In this document: positions 35,753 to 44,942 of the stretch, in pieces
Layout: each line of letters starts with the position of its first letter
How positions within the stretch are numbered: the stretch's first letter is position 1
Assembly: GCF_014695575.1 (NCBI RefSeq)
Contig: NZ_JACJOO010000047.1
Coordinates: forward strand, 85,509 to 149,508
Origin: Leptolyngbya sp. FACHB-8
GTDB lineage: Bacteria; Cyanobacteriota; Cyanobacteriia; Elainellales; Elainellaceae
Direction of reading: 5' to 3'
Length of the DNA stretch: 64,000 nucleotides
Notes under the pieces: model-generated
Database searches by the model: none
Told to the model about the DNA's origin: nothing
The model's input: only the letters and a program-made list of their open reading frames with translations
Made by a program: the position numbers and the translations under genes

Positions 35753-37096
35753 CTACTCGCCTGTAATAGAGAGCTCTTCTACCCAGACGCGAGGAGCGAT
35801 GCCGCCGCCCACCAACTCCAGATCTTTTTCGACGTAGAGGATGGAGTTAAGGACTTGGCGGAAGTCTCCTGCAACGGTAGCAGATTCGATACTCGTGCGT
35901 TTGCCATTCTCGATCAGCCAACCATCGAAGGGCAATGAGAAGGAGCCCTGCAAGGATTGTACTCCCGCATGGAGGGCTTGCAGGTCATCAATGTAGATGA
36001 CTCCGTCCGCATCCTCCAGTTTGTATTCCTTGCTGGCGGGTTCGCCCTGGAAGATGTGATAGAAGTGGCGACCTACAGTGACTTTAGAACCCATATTGGC
36101 ATGACCTGTGGGCTGGGCGTTCATCCGCTTGGCGGTGCCTGCGCTGTGCATGAAGTTGGCCAGCACGCCCTTCTCAATCAGAGCCAAGCGTCGGGTGGGA
36201 GTGCCCTCGCCGTCGAAGGTTTCGCCGCCGATGTTCTCAGGATGTAGAGAGTCGTCGTAAAGGGAGATCAGGGGGGAGGCGATCGCCGTCCCCAACGACT
36301 CCGATGTCGAAAGGCTCTGCTTATCCAAAATATTCTGAGCATTGAAAAGATTGGAGAATGCCCCCATCAGGCTCAGAATCGCATCAGGGGAGAAGACCAC
36401 GGGGTATTTCCCTGTCTTAATCTTCTCGTAGGTGAGGTGGCTGATAGTTTTCTCAGCGGCCTCTTCCACACAGGAAGGAATGTCTAACCCTTCGACATTA
36501 CGGGCAACGCGGAAAGCTCCGGCGCTGCGAGGCTTTTTGCCATCCTGCTCGGTTTTGCTGTAGAGGTAGATGGAAGCGGCCGAGCGAATATCGTGGCGGC
36601 GCGCCCCATCACTATTGAGGTAGAAGCGATCGACATCCCGTTGGGAAAGACCATTGTAGGGAACGGAGGTGATAGCGGGATGGGTCGCCATCAAGTCTTT
36701 TTCAGCAACGATGAGCTTTTCGATCAGCTCGGCCACAGCGGATTGAGGGGCTGTGTCTTCTCCAGTGACATTGATGGGAGCCGTTGCTTCAGGGCTGAAG
36801 TCGGGTGAGTTTTCTTTAATGCCAAATTCGCTGGCTTCGTAGGCCGTCTTTAGGGCCAGTTCCAACCCAGTGGGGTCAATTTCGCTGGTGGAGGTGACAC
36901 CGACAGTGCCATCGCCATTCCACACCCGCACCGTCACGCTGGAGCGGTTAGAGGCTTTTACCTGCTTAGGTTCGCCGTGATCCACCTGAACGCTGGTTTC
37001 ATCCACAGACGCACCATAGATGTCGTATTTCTGAATACCAAGGCGATGGGCCGCTTCTTGAACCTGAGTCGCCAGATTATCGATGTTGGTGGGCAT
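35753..37096 (-). CDS. pmbA: PmbA/TldE-family metalloprotease-like protein
   Basis: The start MPTNIDNLATQVQEAAHRLG at 37096 gives 447 residues. The family pairs with TldD to form a heterodimeric peptidase; the PmbA/TldE subunit lacks the metal-binding HExxxH of TldD, and none is seen here. Conserved segments are GEPKQVKASNRSSVTVRVW, GKYPVVFSPDAILSLMGAF, FDGEGTPTRRLALIEKGVL and SLPFDGWLIENGKR. A TldD gene is not in the window. Roles in other bacteria include gyrase-modulator and peptide maturation. Confidence 0.9.
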   Translation of the reverse strand: MPTNIDNLATQVQEAAHRLGIQKYDIYGASVDETSVQVDHGEPKQVKASNRSSVTVRVWNGDGTVGVTSTSEIDPTGLELALKTAYEASEFGIKENSPDFSPEATAPINVTGEDTAPQSAVAELIEKLIVAEKDLMATHPAITSVPYNGLSQRDVDRFYLNSDGARRHDIRSAASIYLYSKTEQDGKKPRSAGAFRVARNVEGLDIPSCVEEAAEKTISHLTYEKIKTGKYPVVFSPDAILSLMGAFSNLFNAQNILDKQSLSTSESLGTAIASPLISLYDDSLHPENIGGETFDGEGTPTRRLALIEKGVLANFMHSAGTAKRMNAQPTGHANMGSKVTVGRHFYHIFQGEPASKEYKLEDADGVIYIDDLQALHAGVQSLQGSFSLPFDGWLIENGKRTSIESATVAGDFRQVLNSILYVEKDLELVGGGIAPRVWVEELSITGE

Positions 37097-37258
37097 AGCT
37101 TCCAATGCGAGCAGCAATTTCGAGTGTATCGCGTTCGCCTAAAAGGTGTCAGCGATCCCGGTACGGGACAAAACTTCTGAACCCAGATTTTTTCGTGACT
37201 GAAGCTAAGCCCCAGCGAAAAATTTTGGTTTTAGGAGATTTCCAACAATGAAATTACC

Positions 37259-37311
37259 CCCAGGATGTTGGTGCTTTGCCCGCGAAGCGGGCAAAGCACC
37301 AACATCCTGGG
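37259..37311. repeat. Perfect hairpin with GCGAAGC tip
   Basis: The 25-bp stem has arms CCCAGGATGTTGGTGCTTTG and its complement. The heptamer GCGAAGC sits exactly at the centre. An open frame runs through it from 37248, but that frame is an accidental extension of the downstream gene. The rest of the 496-bp gap 37097-37592 shows nothing else. Confidence 0.7.
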
Positions 37312-37592
37312 TAGATTCTTATGCAGAAACCTCCTTAGCGCAGAATATGCGGAGGACAAAGTTCATCAGGTCGTTACCAAAGGTTTGGTCAGTTCCTTTA
37401 TGCAGAGGAATCTTTCCATCTGGGAACTCTAAAGTGAGGGGTGAGTTTGATGCTAACAGGCTCCGATTGAGGCTGCATAAGCAAATCACCGGGCCTTCCA
37501 GAGCGGCTAAACCGGGCTTAACTCAGAGCTCCTCGCAACCTGACAGTTGTGCAGATGACCATATTGAAGTCCTGATTCTAAGCTGTTTGCTG

Positions 37593-40313
37593 ATGCTGCG
37601 ACGTTTTTACCTGCTGATCCTGTTTAGCCTTGCCCTGGGGCTGGCATTGATGAGCCGAAGTCTGCCTCAAAACATTCCCGTAGATTTAGAGCAGGTAGCC
37701 GCGCAGCCCGCTGCCATTCTGGATGTAGAAACGTTGCCCGATTCGGCCCCCTATATCTGGTGGGAAGCAGAAACCCCAACCGATACCAACTTCCCATCTC
37801 GAAATCCCTTTGCACCGAATGGCCTGGAAGAAGCCCTGGTGTTATCCGACGGTAAGTGGATTGGAACCGATGGCGATCGCCCCCAGCCCCTCTTCCTCTC
37901 CTATGACATCACCGTTCCGGAGGTGGGGAATTACTACTTCTACACGCGCAAATTTTGGCAACATGGTCCCTTCCGATGGCGCTGGGATGATCAGCCCTGG
38001 ACTACGGTTGGCCGTGGCTTTCTCATGGATGAGTCTCCCATCCGACCCTATGTGGTCGCAAACTGGGTTCCTCTGGGAGCTGTCCCTCTGACCGCTGGAA
38101 CGCATACTTTGCGGGTAGAGCTCACAGAGAACCGTGGCCCTGCTGCCTTTGACTGTTTTGTGCTGAGCCAGAGTCCCATTTCGGCGCGGGGCAAGCTGAA
38201 ACCCGATCAGCGATACATTGCCGACATTCCTAGCTGGGCGGTGTTCGATCCCGAGCCAGATACGTTTGCAGCCAGCCCAATTGATTTGCGATCGCTCAAC
38301 GAACCATTCGCCGGAGCAGAGGGCTGGATTCAGGCCCAGGGAGAATCGCTGATTCATGAAAGAACCAGGGAGCCTGTGCGGTTTTGGGGGGTAAACGTGG
38401 GGCCGGATGTGTTGGCCCTGGATGCCGATTCTCTGGCGCATATGGCACGGTTTTTGGCAAAGCGGGGGGTCAACATTGTGCGGTTCCACGGACCGTTAAA
38501 TCCGTCGGATCGCTTGGTGCTGGAATCGGAGAAGCGCGATCGCCTCTTCACCCTGGTGGAGGCTCTGAAGCAGGAGGGAATTTACACCTCCCTGTCGATT
38601 TATTTTCCCCTCTGGTTCAAGTTCCCGGAAAGCGGTGGACAACCACCGTTTGCGCTGCTCTTCTTTGAACCCACGTTACAAGCTCAGTACCGTACCCTCT
38701 GGCACGATCTGCTCACAACACCTAACCCTCAAACCGGATTGTCTCTGGCAAGGGACCCCGCCGTAGCTTCACTGGAGCTGATCAACGAAGATTCCCTGAT
38801 GTTCTGGACGTTTGACCCCAATCGTCTGCAACCACGTCCTCGGGAAGAATTAGAGCGGCAATTTGCAACATGGCTGCGCGATCGCTACGGTTCTCTAGAT
38901 GCGGCGTTGACGGCCTGGGGCGGTGCGGCAACATCAGCCCGAGTGGCTTCGGATCGAGTGGCTGTGATGTCGGCAGGGGAGGTCGCCTCCCGTCCCGAAA
39001 GTCAGCGTCATCAGGACACAGCAGCTTTTCTGACGGATGTGCAGCAGCGATTTTTTGATGGCACGACCCGCTATCTCAAAGAGGAGCTGGGGTATCGGGG
39101 TCTGGTTACTGCTTCAAACTGGATTACGGCGGATGCTCGCCGCCTGGGACCGCTGGATAAATTCACCAACACCGTTGGAGATGTGATGGATCGCCACGGT
39201 TACTTTACGGGGCTACATGAAGGAGAACGGGCCAGCTATGCCTTGTCAACGGGCGATCGCTACCAGGATCGCTCGGCACTATTGCTGAAGCGGCCCCAGT
39301 GGGAGACGCCCCGTGACTTAAACCTGCCCATCATGGATTTGCACTACAACCACAAGCCCTCCACCATCAGCGAAGTGAACTGGTCGATGCCCAATCGTTT
39401 TCGGGCTGACTTTCCCGTTATGGCCGCTGCCTATGGTGCCCTGCAGGATACGGATGGGTTCTTCTTCTTCTCCACCAATCGGTTGGAGTGGGATTCGTCT
39501 TTAGGAAAATTCAGCATTGCATCGCCTGTCGTTATGGGCCAGTTCCCGGCGACGGCGCTGATGTATCGCAAGGGAATGATTCAGCCAGGGGATGCAGTGG
39601 TGAATTTGGAGCGCAGGCTAACGGATTTGCGGGCCTTACGAGGGGCCCCCATTGCTGCGCCCCAAAGCCTGGATGAACTCCGAGCCGCAGATGTTCCGGA
39701 AGGGCAGTCACCCGCTGCTACCCCCCCGGAAAGCATTGATCCGTTGGCGTTTTTTGTGGGTCAGGTGAATTTAAACCTGGATGCGGAATACAACCAGACG
39801 GGAGTTGTGAATCTGAACCCGTATCACGATCGCGAGCGCCAGCGCATCCACAGCAGTAGCGGTGAACTGACCTGGGATTATGATGATGGCCTGGTGACCA
39901 TCGATGCACCTCAGGTGAAAGGGGCAACCGGCTTTTTGCACCATGCAGGTGCCTTGCGGCTCGGCCCGCTCGCTGTGGATACGTCTGTGGACTATGGCTC
40001 GGTTTTACTCGTTGCACTGGATGACCAGCCCCTGAACCGCTCTCAAAATATGTTGTTGCAGGTGATGTCTGCCGACGAGAATTTTGGCTGGCGTACAGAG
40101 GCAATCGAGGGTAAGAAGACGCTTCAATCGGTCGGGTCTGCACCGCTTGTGGTCCAGGAGATTCAGGGGCAGGTCGCGCTGCGCCGACTAGATGCCGGTC
40201 AGTTATTAGTTACGGCACTAGATGCCAACGGGGTGCCGACCAATGTGGTGGGCTCGGGCGATCGCTGGGAATTACAACCCAGTACGTTTTATTACTGGAT
40301 CACTCGGCGTTAG
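37593..40313 (+). CDS. Glycoside hydrolase clan-A-like exported protein
   Basis: From the ATG at 37593 the product is 906 residues, starting with a signal anchor (MLRRFYLLILFSLALGLALM). An N-terminal carbohydrate-binding-like region (YIWWEAETPTDTNFPS) is followed by a TIM-barrel region: FWGVNVGPDVLALDADSLAH, RGVNIVRFHGPLN, SIYFPLWF. ELINEDSL holds a probable acid/base Glu near 399, and ISEVNWSMP a probable nucleophile Glu near 594. This Asn-Glu/Glu pattern fits clan GH-A (GH5-like). A C-terminal beta region ends the protein. The substrate is unknown. It overlaps the next gene tail to tail by 14 bp. Confidence 0.72.
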   Translation: MLRRFYLLILFSLALGLALMSRSLPQNIPVDLEQVAAQPAAILDVETLPDSAPYIWWEAETPTDTNFPSRNPFAPNGLEEALVLSDGKWIGTDGDRPQPLFLSYDITVPEVGNYYFYTRKFWQHGPFRWRWDDQPWTTVGRGFLMDESPIRPYVVANWVPLGAVPLTAGTHTLRVELTENRGPAAFDCFVLSQSPISARGKLKPDQRYIADIPSWAVFDPEPDTFAASPIDLRSLNEPFAGAEGWIQAQGESLIHERTREPVRFWGVNVGPDVLALDADSLAHMARFLAKRGVNIVRFHGPLNPSDRLVLESEKRDRLFTLVEALKQEGIYTSLSIYFPLWFKFPESGGQPPFALLFFEPTLQAQYRTLWHDLLTTPNPQTGLSLARDPAVASLELINEDSLMFWTFDPNRLQPRPREELERQFATWLRDRYGSLDAALTAWGGAATSARVASDRVAVMSAGEVASRPESQRHQDTAAFLTDVQQRFFDGTTRYLKEELGYRGLVTASNWITADARRLGPLDKFTNTVGDVMDRHGYFTGLHEGERASYALSTGDRYQDRSALLLKRPQWETPRDLNLPIMDLHYNHKPSTISEVNWSMPNRFRADFPVMAAAYGALQDTDGFFFFSTNRLEWDSSLGKFSIASPVVMGQFPATALMYRKGMIQPGDAVVNLERRLTDLRALRGAPIAAPQSLDELRAADVPEGQSPAATPPESIDPLAFFVGQVNLNLDAEYNQTGVVNLNPYHDRERQRIHSSSGELTWDYDDGLVTIDAPQVKGATGFLHHAGALRLGPLAVDTSVDYGSVLLVALDDQPLNRSQNMLLQVMSADENFGWRTEAIEGKKTLQSVGSAPLVVQEIQGQVALRRLDAGQLLVTALDANGVPTNVVGSGDRWELQPSTFYYWITRR

Positions 40314-40842
40314 TCAGCGTATTGTGGATTTCTAAGTAGCGACAGGCACCATCGCCCATCTGTTTAAGATTGGGCTCAATCTTTTTGCCCAGAAAATCTT
40401 CAACGATGCCACCCACCATGCCTGCAATGAAGGATGGCACTTCCCGAATTTGGCGGGAGTCGATGCGCAGTTCTCCCTGGCTTTCGACTACCGTGCCCGA
40501 ACCATCTTCAAGAAAGCGGCTGATGCCAGAGCAAAAGACCGCTTCGGTGTAAGCATGGGTCTGAATTCTCCAGGCGTTGGTGAACTGACGTCCATCCCAA
40601 AGACCGTGCTCTGTCCAGGACAACATGGACTCATTCAGCACAGCCCGAGCTGCGGCTGGAATGTCGCCACCGCCATGCCATAGGTTGACCAGCTCAATGC
40701 GATCGCCCGTTACCTGCCGCGATTGCTCAATAACCTGGCGGATGTTGGGCATATAAGGCACCAGCTCCCTCAGGCGATCGCGATAGGTGGAGAACACAAC
40801 GGCTCTGGGAAATGGCAAATAGGTACGGGTGGAAATTAGCAT
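40300..40842 (-). CDS. SRPBCC/START-like domain protein
   Basis: The 180-residue product from ATG 40842 (MLISTRTYLPFPRAVVFSTY) begins with a beta strand and helix layout typical of polyketide-cyclase/START-like proteins. It continues through a strand-rich middle (ELVNLWHGGG, TEHGLWDGRQFTNAWRI) and ends with a long helix (VPSFIAGMVGGIVEDFLGKK). These proteins bind lipids or other hydrophobic ligands. Assignment rests on the pattern, not on catalytic residues. The last 14 bp overlap the 3' end of the hydrolase gene. Confidence 0.6.
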   Translation of the reverse strand: MLISTRTYLPFPRAVVFSTYRDRLRELVPYMPNIRQVIEQSRQVTGDRIELVNLWHGGGDIPAAARAVLNESMLSWTEHGLWDGRQFTNAWRIQTHAYTEAVFCSGISRFLEDGSGTVVESQGELRIDSRQIREVPSFIAGMVGGIVEDFLGKKIEPNLKQMGDGACRYLEIHNTLTNAE

Positions 40843-41097
40843 GGCAGTGTGTGAAATACCACTTCTATTCAACGCTCTTTGGGTAGATTTGAAACCTGGA
40901 AAAGGGCAGAGATAGCCGATCTTGCGCCGTACTCATGCTTTCAATTTTGCAGATCAAAAGCTGACTATAAAGAGTATCTAATTGATGGGCGCGCTTAAAA
41001 ATACTGTTCAGTTTCTTAATAAAACGTTGATATAGAGGCTCAAATGTCTTTGCAAGGCAGGATTGTCACCGAACTGCGCCATTTAGCAACGAGTGCA

Positions 41098-41174
41098 GAC
41101 CTCCTGCATCAGTCGTTCTAAAGGGCGCGACTGGCAGGGCAGCTTCAAGTCCCAATTCATGCAGGAAGTTCTGT
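41098..41174. repeat. Degenerate AGACCTCCTG-family element
   Basis: AGACCTCCTGCATCAGTCG and the inverted ATTCATGCAGGAAGTTCT keep the family ends, but the hairpin is broken. It lies in the 514-bp gap 40843-41356. A 25-codon frame at 41044 overlaps it and is not called. No other feature was recognised. Confidence 0.55.
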
Positions 41175-41356
41175 ATCGCAGGGCTGTTCTAAGGAATTAC
41201 CCCATGTGTATGTTCCTGTGGGTGGGCGATCGCGAAAGATCTGCCACTGGGATGAATCTAGCCTGATTCATCCGACACTACGCTCAAGGCAACATTCCCT
41301 CTACAATGAGAAGACGCTTCATAAAGCGTTATAAATTTATTTGTTTAACTCGGTGC

Positions 41357-42052
41357 ATGGCAAGCGACGAACAAATAGGGCTTTTTAACCTGTCGGAATC
41401 CTCTACTCCGGCCAGCTTTGATCCCGATACCATCCCGACCAGCGCCAAGGTGCCCATCCCCCCCGGCACCTATGACTCTATGGAGCAGATGTCGGTACAC
41501 TGTAACGTCTGCCAGCGCTGCGAGTTGGCTGCCGGACGCACCCACGCGGTGATTGGGCGGGGCAGCGTAACGGCTCCCATTATGCTTGTGGGAGAAGGCC
41601 CAGGGCAGTTTGAAGATGAGTCGGGTATCCCCTTTGTGGGCAAGTCGGGGCAGTTGCTCGACAAGATTTTGGAATCTGTGCGGCTTACGGAAAACGACGT
41701 CTTCATCTGTAATGTCGTGAAGTGCCGCCCTCCGGATAACCGCAACCCCTCCATCCAGGAAGCAGAAGCCTGCAACGGTTATCTGCGGGAACAGATTCGC
41801 ATGGTCGACCCCAAAATCATTTTGCTGACGGGGGCGGTTGCCATGCGTACCCTCCTCGGCATCCGCGAGGGCATTACCAAGGTGCGGGGCCAATGGTATG
41901 AGCGCGAGGGCCGCTTCTACATGCCTATCTTCCACCCGGCCTATTTGCTGCGCAACCCCTCTCGTGAGAAGGGAAGCCCTAAATGGCTGATGTGGCAAGA
42001 TGTGCAGTCAGTTCGGACGAAGCTGGACGAAATTCAGACAGCTGCGTCATAA
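41357..42052 (+). CDS. Family-4 uracil-DNA glycosylase
   Basis: The start MASDEQIGLFNL at 41357 gives 231 residues. Family-4 enzymes remove uracil from DNA and carry a 4Fe-4S cluster. Cluster ligands are probably in CNVCQRC (near 49-55) and the later VVKCRPPDNRNP. The active-site motif is GEGPGQFEDESGIPFVGKSG, and the DNA-contact motif IFHPAYLLRNPS is intact near the end. The frame is open upstream to 41306 but that extension is not family-like. Confidence 0.92.
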   Translation: MASDEQIGLFNLSESSTPASFDPDTIPTSAKVPIPPGTYDSMEQMSVHCNVCQRCELAAGRTHAVIGRGSVTAPIMLVGEGPGQFEDESGIPFVGKSGQLLDKILESVRLTENDVFICNVVKCRPPDNRNPSIQEAEACNGYLREQIRMVDPKIILLTGAVAMRTLLGIREGITKVRGQWYEREGRFYMPIFHPAYLLRNPSREKGSPKWLMWQDVQSVRTKLDEIQTAAS

Positions 42053-42079
42053 GCATCGGTAGCGTTCTAGATGTGTGAC

Positions 42080-42126
42080 GAGGGTATGGTGGAAGGGGCA
42101 CTTCGTGCCCCTTCCACCATACCCTC
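42080..42126. terminator. Perfect hairpin after the uracil-DNA glycosylase gene
   Basis: Arms GAGGGTATGGTGGAAGGGGC and its complement surround the tip CACTTCGTG. It lies 28 bp after the stop and may terminate transcription, though no T-run follows. The rest of the 328-bp gap 42053-42380 has no recognised feature. Confidence 0.6.
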
Positions 42127-42380
42127 CTACATTTGAAACAACCCAAATGCTCTTTTCGGCTTACGGCGAATGTCTGAGAGAGCGATTTTGACGAAGGTCG
42201 GTGTACCTCAATAGGGGGCGATCGCTCACCTCCCAAAGTGGATGGAGTATCCGATTTAACCGATTAGGATCGGTTACACTCGCTTTAATTGGGTCGCAGG
42301 AGCGCGAGGAATCACCTCGCTCCGGTTATCAATTTACGCTTCATCCTCTTTGCCCTGGCCTGCTTCCTTGGCCTTAATCT

Positions 42381-42986
42381 ATGGTCAATCCCTCCCCATC
42401 TTTTCACGCTTATTCCCGTCCCTTACGCACGTCAGAGACTCATCCTATTCACGTCGACTTTCTGACGCCAGAGGCCACAGGGCTGTCAGGGCAGATCGGT
42501 ATGACCCTGGCCCCCGGCAAATGTAACCATGGCATGGCTTACCGCTGGATACGAGACCTGGACCAGGATCTTGCACGCCTGCAACAGGTTTATGGAGTGA
42601 ATGTGCTGGTGACCCTGCTGGAAGCCCATGAGATGCCACAGTTGCAAATCGCCGGCTTGTTGCATGAGGTGGAGCGGTATGGGATGCGATCGCGCTGGTT
42701 CCCCATCCCTGATTTCAGCACGCCGCCTTCTCTGCCCGAGTTTGCAGGGCTGGTGCACGATATCTTGACACTGGCTGGTCAGGGAGAAACCGTAGTGATT
42801 CACTGCAAAGCTGGGCTAGGGCGGAGTGGTCTGGTCGCAGCATCCTGCCTGGTGGCTCTGGGCCATAACTACAAAGAGGCATTCTTGCAGGTACGGCGGG
42901 TGCGTCCAGGTACCATCGAAACCCCGATCCAGGAAGCTTATGTAGAATCCTTTGCTAACTTTTGGAAAGTTGATTCGCTTTCCTAA
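42381..42986 (+). CDS. Dual-specificity / tyrosine phosphatase-like protein
   Basis: This 201-residue protein has the Cys-based phosphatase loop HCKAGLGRSG at about 139-148, with the catalytic Cys, Arg and following Ser all present. A general-acid Asp is plausible in FPIPDFSTPP. The early APGKCNHGMAYRWIRDLDQD and NVLVTLLEAHEM resemble CDKN3-like bacterial phosphatases. It lies between a glycosylase and an AI-2E transporter gene with no obvious operon. The phosphosubstrate is unknown. Confidence 0.85.
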   Translation: MVNPSPSFHAYSRPLRTSETHPIHVDFLTPEATGLSGQIGMTLAPGKCNHGMAYRWIRDLDQDLARLQQVYGVNVLVTLLEAHEMPQLQIAGLLHEVERYGMRSRWFPIPDFSTPPSLPEFAGLVHDILTLAGQGETVVIHCKAGLGRSGLVAASCLVALGHNYKEAFLQVRRVRPGTIETPIQEAYVESFANFWKVDSLS

Positions 42987-42999
42987 CCACATCCCATAA

Positions 43000-43092
43000 C
43001 ATTAGTTCGGATAGTTTTTCTGAAACCCTTGATTTTGCGTGCGCTTAGCGCACGCAAAATCAAGGGTTTCAGAAAAACTGTCCAGAGTATTG
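43000..43092. mobile_element. 93-bp palindromic MITE, copy 2, with 6-bp target duplication
   Basis: It aligns without gaps to 6524-6616. CCATAA flanks it at 42994-42999 and 43093-43098. The tip is GCTTAGC and the left arm carries one T in place of C (GGATAG), leaving a G-T pair. Confidence 0.85.
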
Positions 43093-43115
43093 CCATAAGG
43101 GACTTGCGGTTAAAT

Positions 43116-43157
43116 AAAATCCTGAAGAAGGGGAGCATTCTCCTTCTTCGGGATTTT
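43116..43157. repeat. Hairpin downstream of the 93-bp element
   Basis: Arms AAAATCCTGAAGAAGGGGAG and CTCCTTCTTCGGGATTTT pair with one mismatch. With the 93-bp element it occupies much of the 492-bp gap 42987-43478; the rest shows no gene. Confidence 0.55.
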
Positions 43158-43478
43158 GCTTCTTCTGGAACCTTCCTCTGAAAGATGGCGTGCAGGTCAT
43201 AGCTACAAGGATTTCATCATGGGCATTATTTGGGACGTATCTAGGTGCTTCTGCCCCATCTAAAGCGTTCTTGTTAAGTGTGATGGAATCCCTCCGCTCA
43301 ACAAGAAATATGTAAGTCCTAACTAAGAGACAGGCGATCGCAAGCAAAAGGCACTATCCTGAATGCAGCTTGCTGGCGGGATGATTTCCCACGGGCATGG
43401 GGTGTTTTCTGAGAGTTTGTCCCTGGGGCACTTTTGGAGAGTACTGAGATTTTCCAACGTAATAAGTACCGTACACAG

Positions 43479-44657
43479 ATGATGACCTTTGGTGCATGGT
43501 TGGGGCTGGTGGCCCTGGTGGTCTCGCTCTATATCCTCTGGCAGATTCGACAGTTGCTCCTGTTGGTGCTGGTGGCTGTCGTATTTGCCACAGCTCTCAA
43601 TCGCCTGGCCCGTCGCCTCCATCACTGGGGCATTGGACGGGGACTCGCTATCTTTCTGTCAATTGGCGGCACGCTGGGGTTGCTGGTTCTGTTTACGGTG
43701 CTGATTGTGCCGCCGTTTCTCAATCAGTTACAGGAACTCACTCAGTTGGTGCCCCGCGGCTTAGGGCAGCTAGAGGTCTGGCTGACTCGGTTACTCGCCC
43801 AGCTCCCCGGCGAAGCGGTGAACCTGTTACCCAGTTTCGATACCTGGTTGGGCCAACTCACGCCTCTAGCGTCGGACCTCGCGAATAACTTCTTTCGCCT
43901 GTTTTCTGGCTTCTTCAATGTCACCCTCAGTACCCTGCTGGTGCTGGTGTTGACGCTCATGCTTACCCTGAATCCCACCGCTTATCGGCAGGGATTTGTA
44001 CGGTTATTCCCAGCGTTTTATCGGCGGCGTTTTGACGAGATTCTGACCTACTGCGAAGAAGATCTGGTGGGATGGATCATCGGTATTCTGATCAACATGG
44101 TGGTGATCGGCACTACCAGTGGGATTGTGCTATCGGTACTGGGGGTGCGGCTGGTGCTGGCTAATGCTTTGCTGGCGGGGCTGCTGGAAGCGATCCCGAA
44201 CCTGGGGCCAGTTCTGAGTACGGTGGCACCGACGGCGATCGCCCTGCTCGACGCTCCCTGGAAAGGACTGGCGGTGGTGTTGGCCTATCTGGTGATTCAA
44301 CAGCTGGAGCAGTTTGTGTTGGTGCCCGTGGTCATGGGGCAACAGGTTTCACTGCTGCCGGCTATTACCCTGCTGGCCCAATTGGTTTTTGCCTCATTTT
44401 TTGGATTTCTCGGTTTATTTTTGGCTATCCCGCTGCTAATTGTGGTGCGGATCTTCATTCGAGAAATTTTGATCATAGATGTATTGGATCGATGGACGTT
44501 ATCCCCTGGTTTGAGCCGTGTTATTGGACGGCCCGCCGTGACAGAGACTGTGATCACTGGCCCGGCAAACCCAGAACCAACGGAACCTTTGGGGTCTTCT
44601 AAAGCAGAAGGACCGATAACCCCTCCCGAACCCCCACCCCCACCTCCTCAGGTTTAA
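43479..44657 (+). CDS. AI-2E family transporter (PerM/UPF0118)
   Basis: The start MMTFGAWLGLVALVVSLYIL at 43479 gives about 392 residues; an in-frame TTG at 43434 is less likely. The architecture is two N-terminal helices, a helical-rich domain around NQLQELTQLVPRGLGQLEVW, then WIIGILINMVVIGTTSGIVL, LLAGLLEAIPNLGPVLSTVA and a final pair of helices. The tail is Pro-rich (PPEPPPPPPQV). Family members include an autoinducer-2 exporter and Na+/H+ antiporters; the transported species is unknown here. Confidence 0.85.
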   Translation: MMTFGAWLGLVALVVSLYILWQIRQLLLLVLVAVVFATALNRLARRLHHWGIGRGLAIFLSIGGTLGLLVLFTVLIVPPFLNQLQELTQLVPRGLGQLEVWLTRLLAQLPGEAVNLLPSFDTWLGQLTPLASDLANNFFRLFSGFFNVTLSTLLVLVLTLMLTLNPTAYRQGFVRLFPAFYRRRFDEILTYCEEDLVGWIIGILINMVVIGTTSGIVLSVLGVRLVLANALLAGLLEAIPNLGPVLSTVAPTAIALLDAPWKGLAVVLAYLVIQQLEQFVLVPVVMGQQVSLLPAITLLAQLVFASFFGFLGLFLAIPLLIVVRIFIREILIIDVLDRWTLSPGLSRVIGRPAVTETVITGPANPEPTEPLGSSKAEGPITPPEPPPPPPQV

Positions 44658-44658
44658 T

Positions 44659-44736
44659 AGACCTCCTGAATGAATCGCTGCACGGCGAAGCCGTGCAGCG
44701 ATTCACCCCCTCAAAACTGATTCATGCAGGAGGTTT
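44659..44736. mobile_element. Palindromic element, AGACCTCCTG family, copy 2
   Basis: The ends are AGACCTCCTGAATGAATCG and the inverted GATTCATGCAGGAGGTTT. The hairpin has a GCGAAGC tip. TTTAAT occurs at both edges (44653-44658, 44734-44739), partly within the end, so a target duplication is possible but ambiguous. Confidence 0.7.
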
Positions 44737-44787
44737 AATGGATTAATGGTTAATTGCCGCTGCTTAGTACGAGTACTCGGCGGCTAA

Positions 44788-44840
44788 GGCTAACTCATGT
44801 TTGGTGAGATGCAAAGCGCCCCACCAAACATGAGTTAGCC
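44788..44840. repeat. Hairpin with CTAGTA-like edge
   Basis: Arms GGCTAACTCATGTTTGGTG and CACCAAACATGAGTTAGCC enclose GCAAAGC off-centre. TACTCGGCGG on the left and CGGAAATCAAC on the right resemble the ends of the 99-bp family, so this may be a diverged member. Confidence 0.55.
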
Positions 44841-44942
44841 CGGAAATCAACCTGTTTGAAGTTTCAAACACTGGCTTACTCCTTTTATAGTTTGGGTTGT
44901 TAGCTACCTTTCCCATCCCTTCTCCATACCCTCCTTGCTCCT

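Noticed and set aside
37248..37592. In-frame N-terminal extension of the GH-A-like gene starting at 37248
   Set aside because: The extension translates through a perfect palindrome and has no signal-peptide or domain features; a natural signal anchor begins at 37593.
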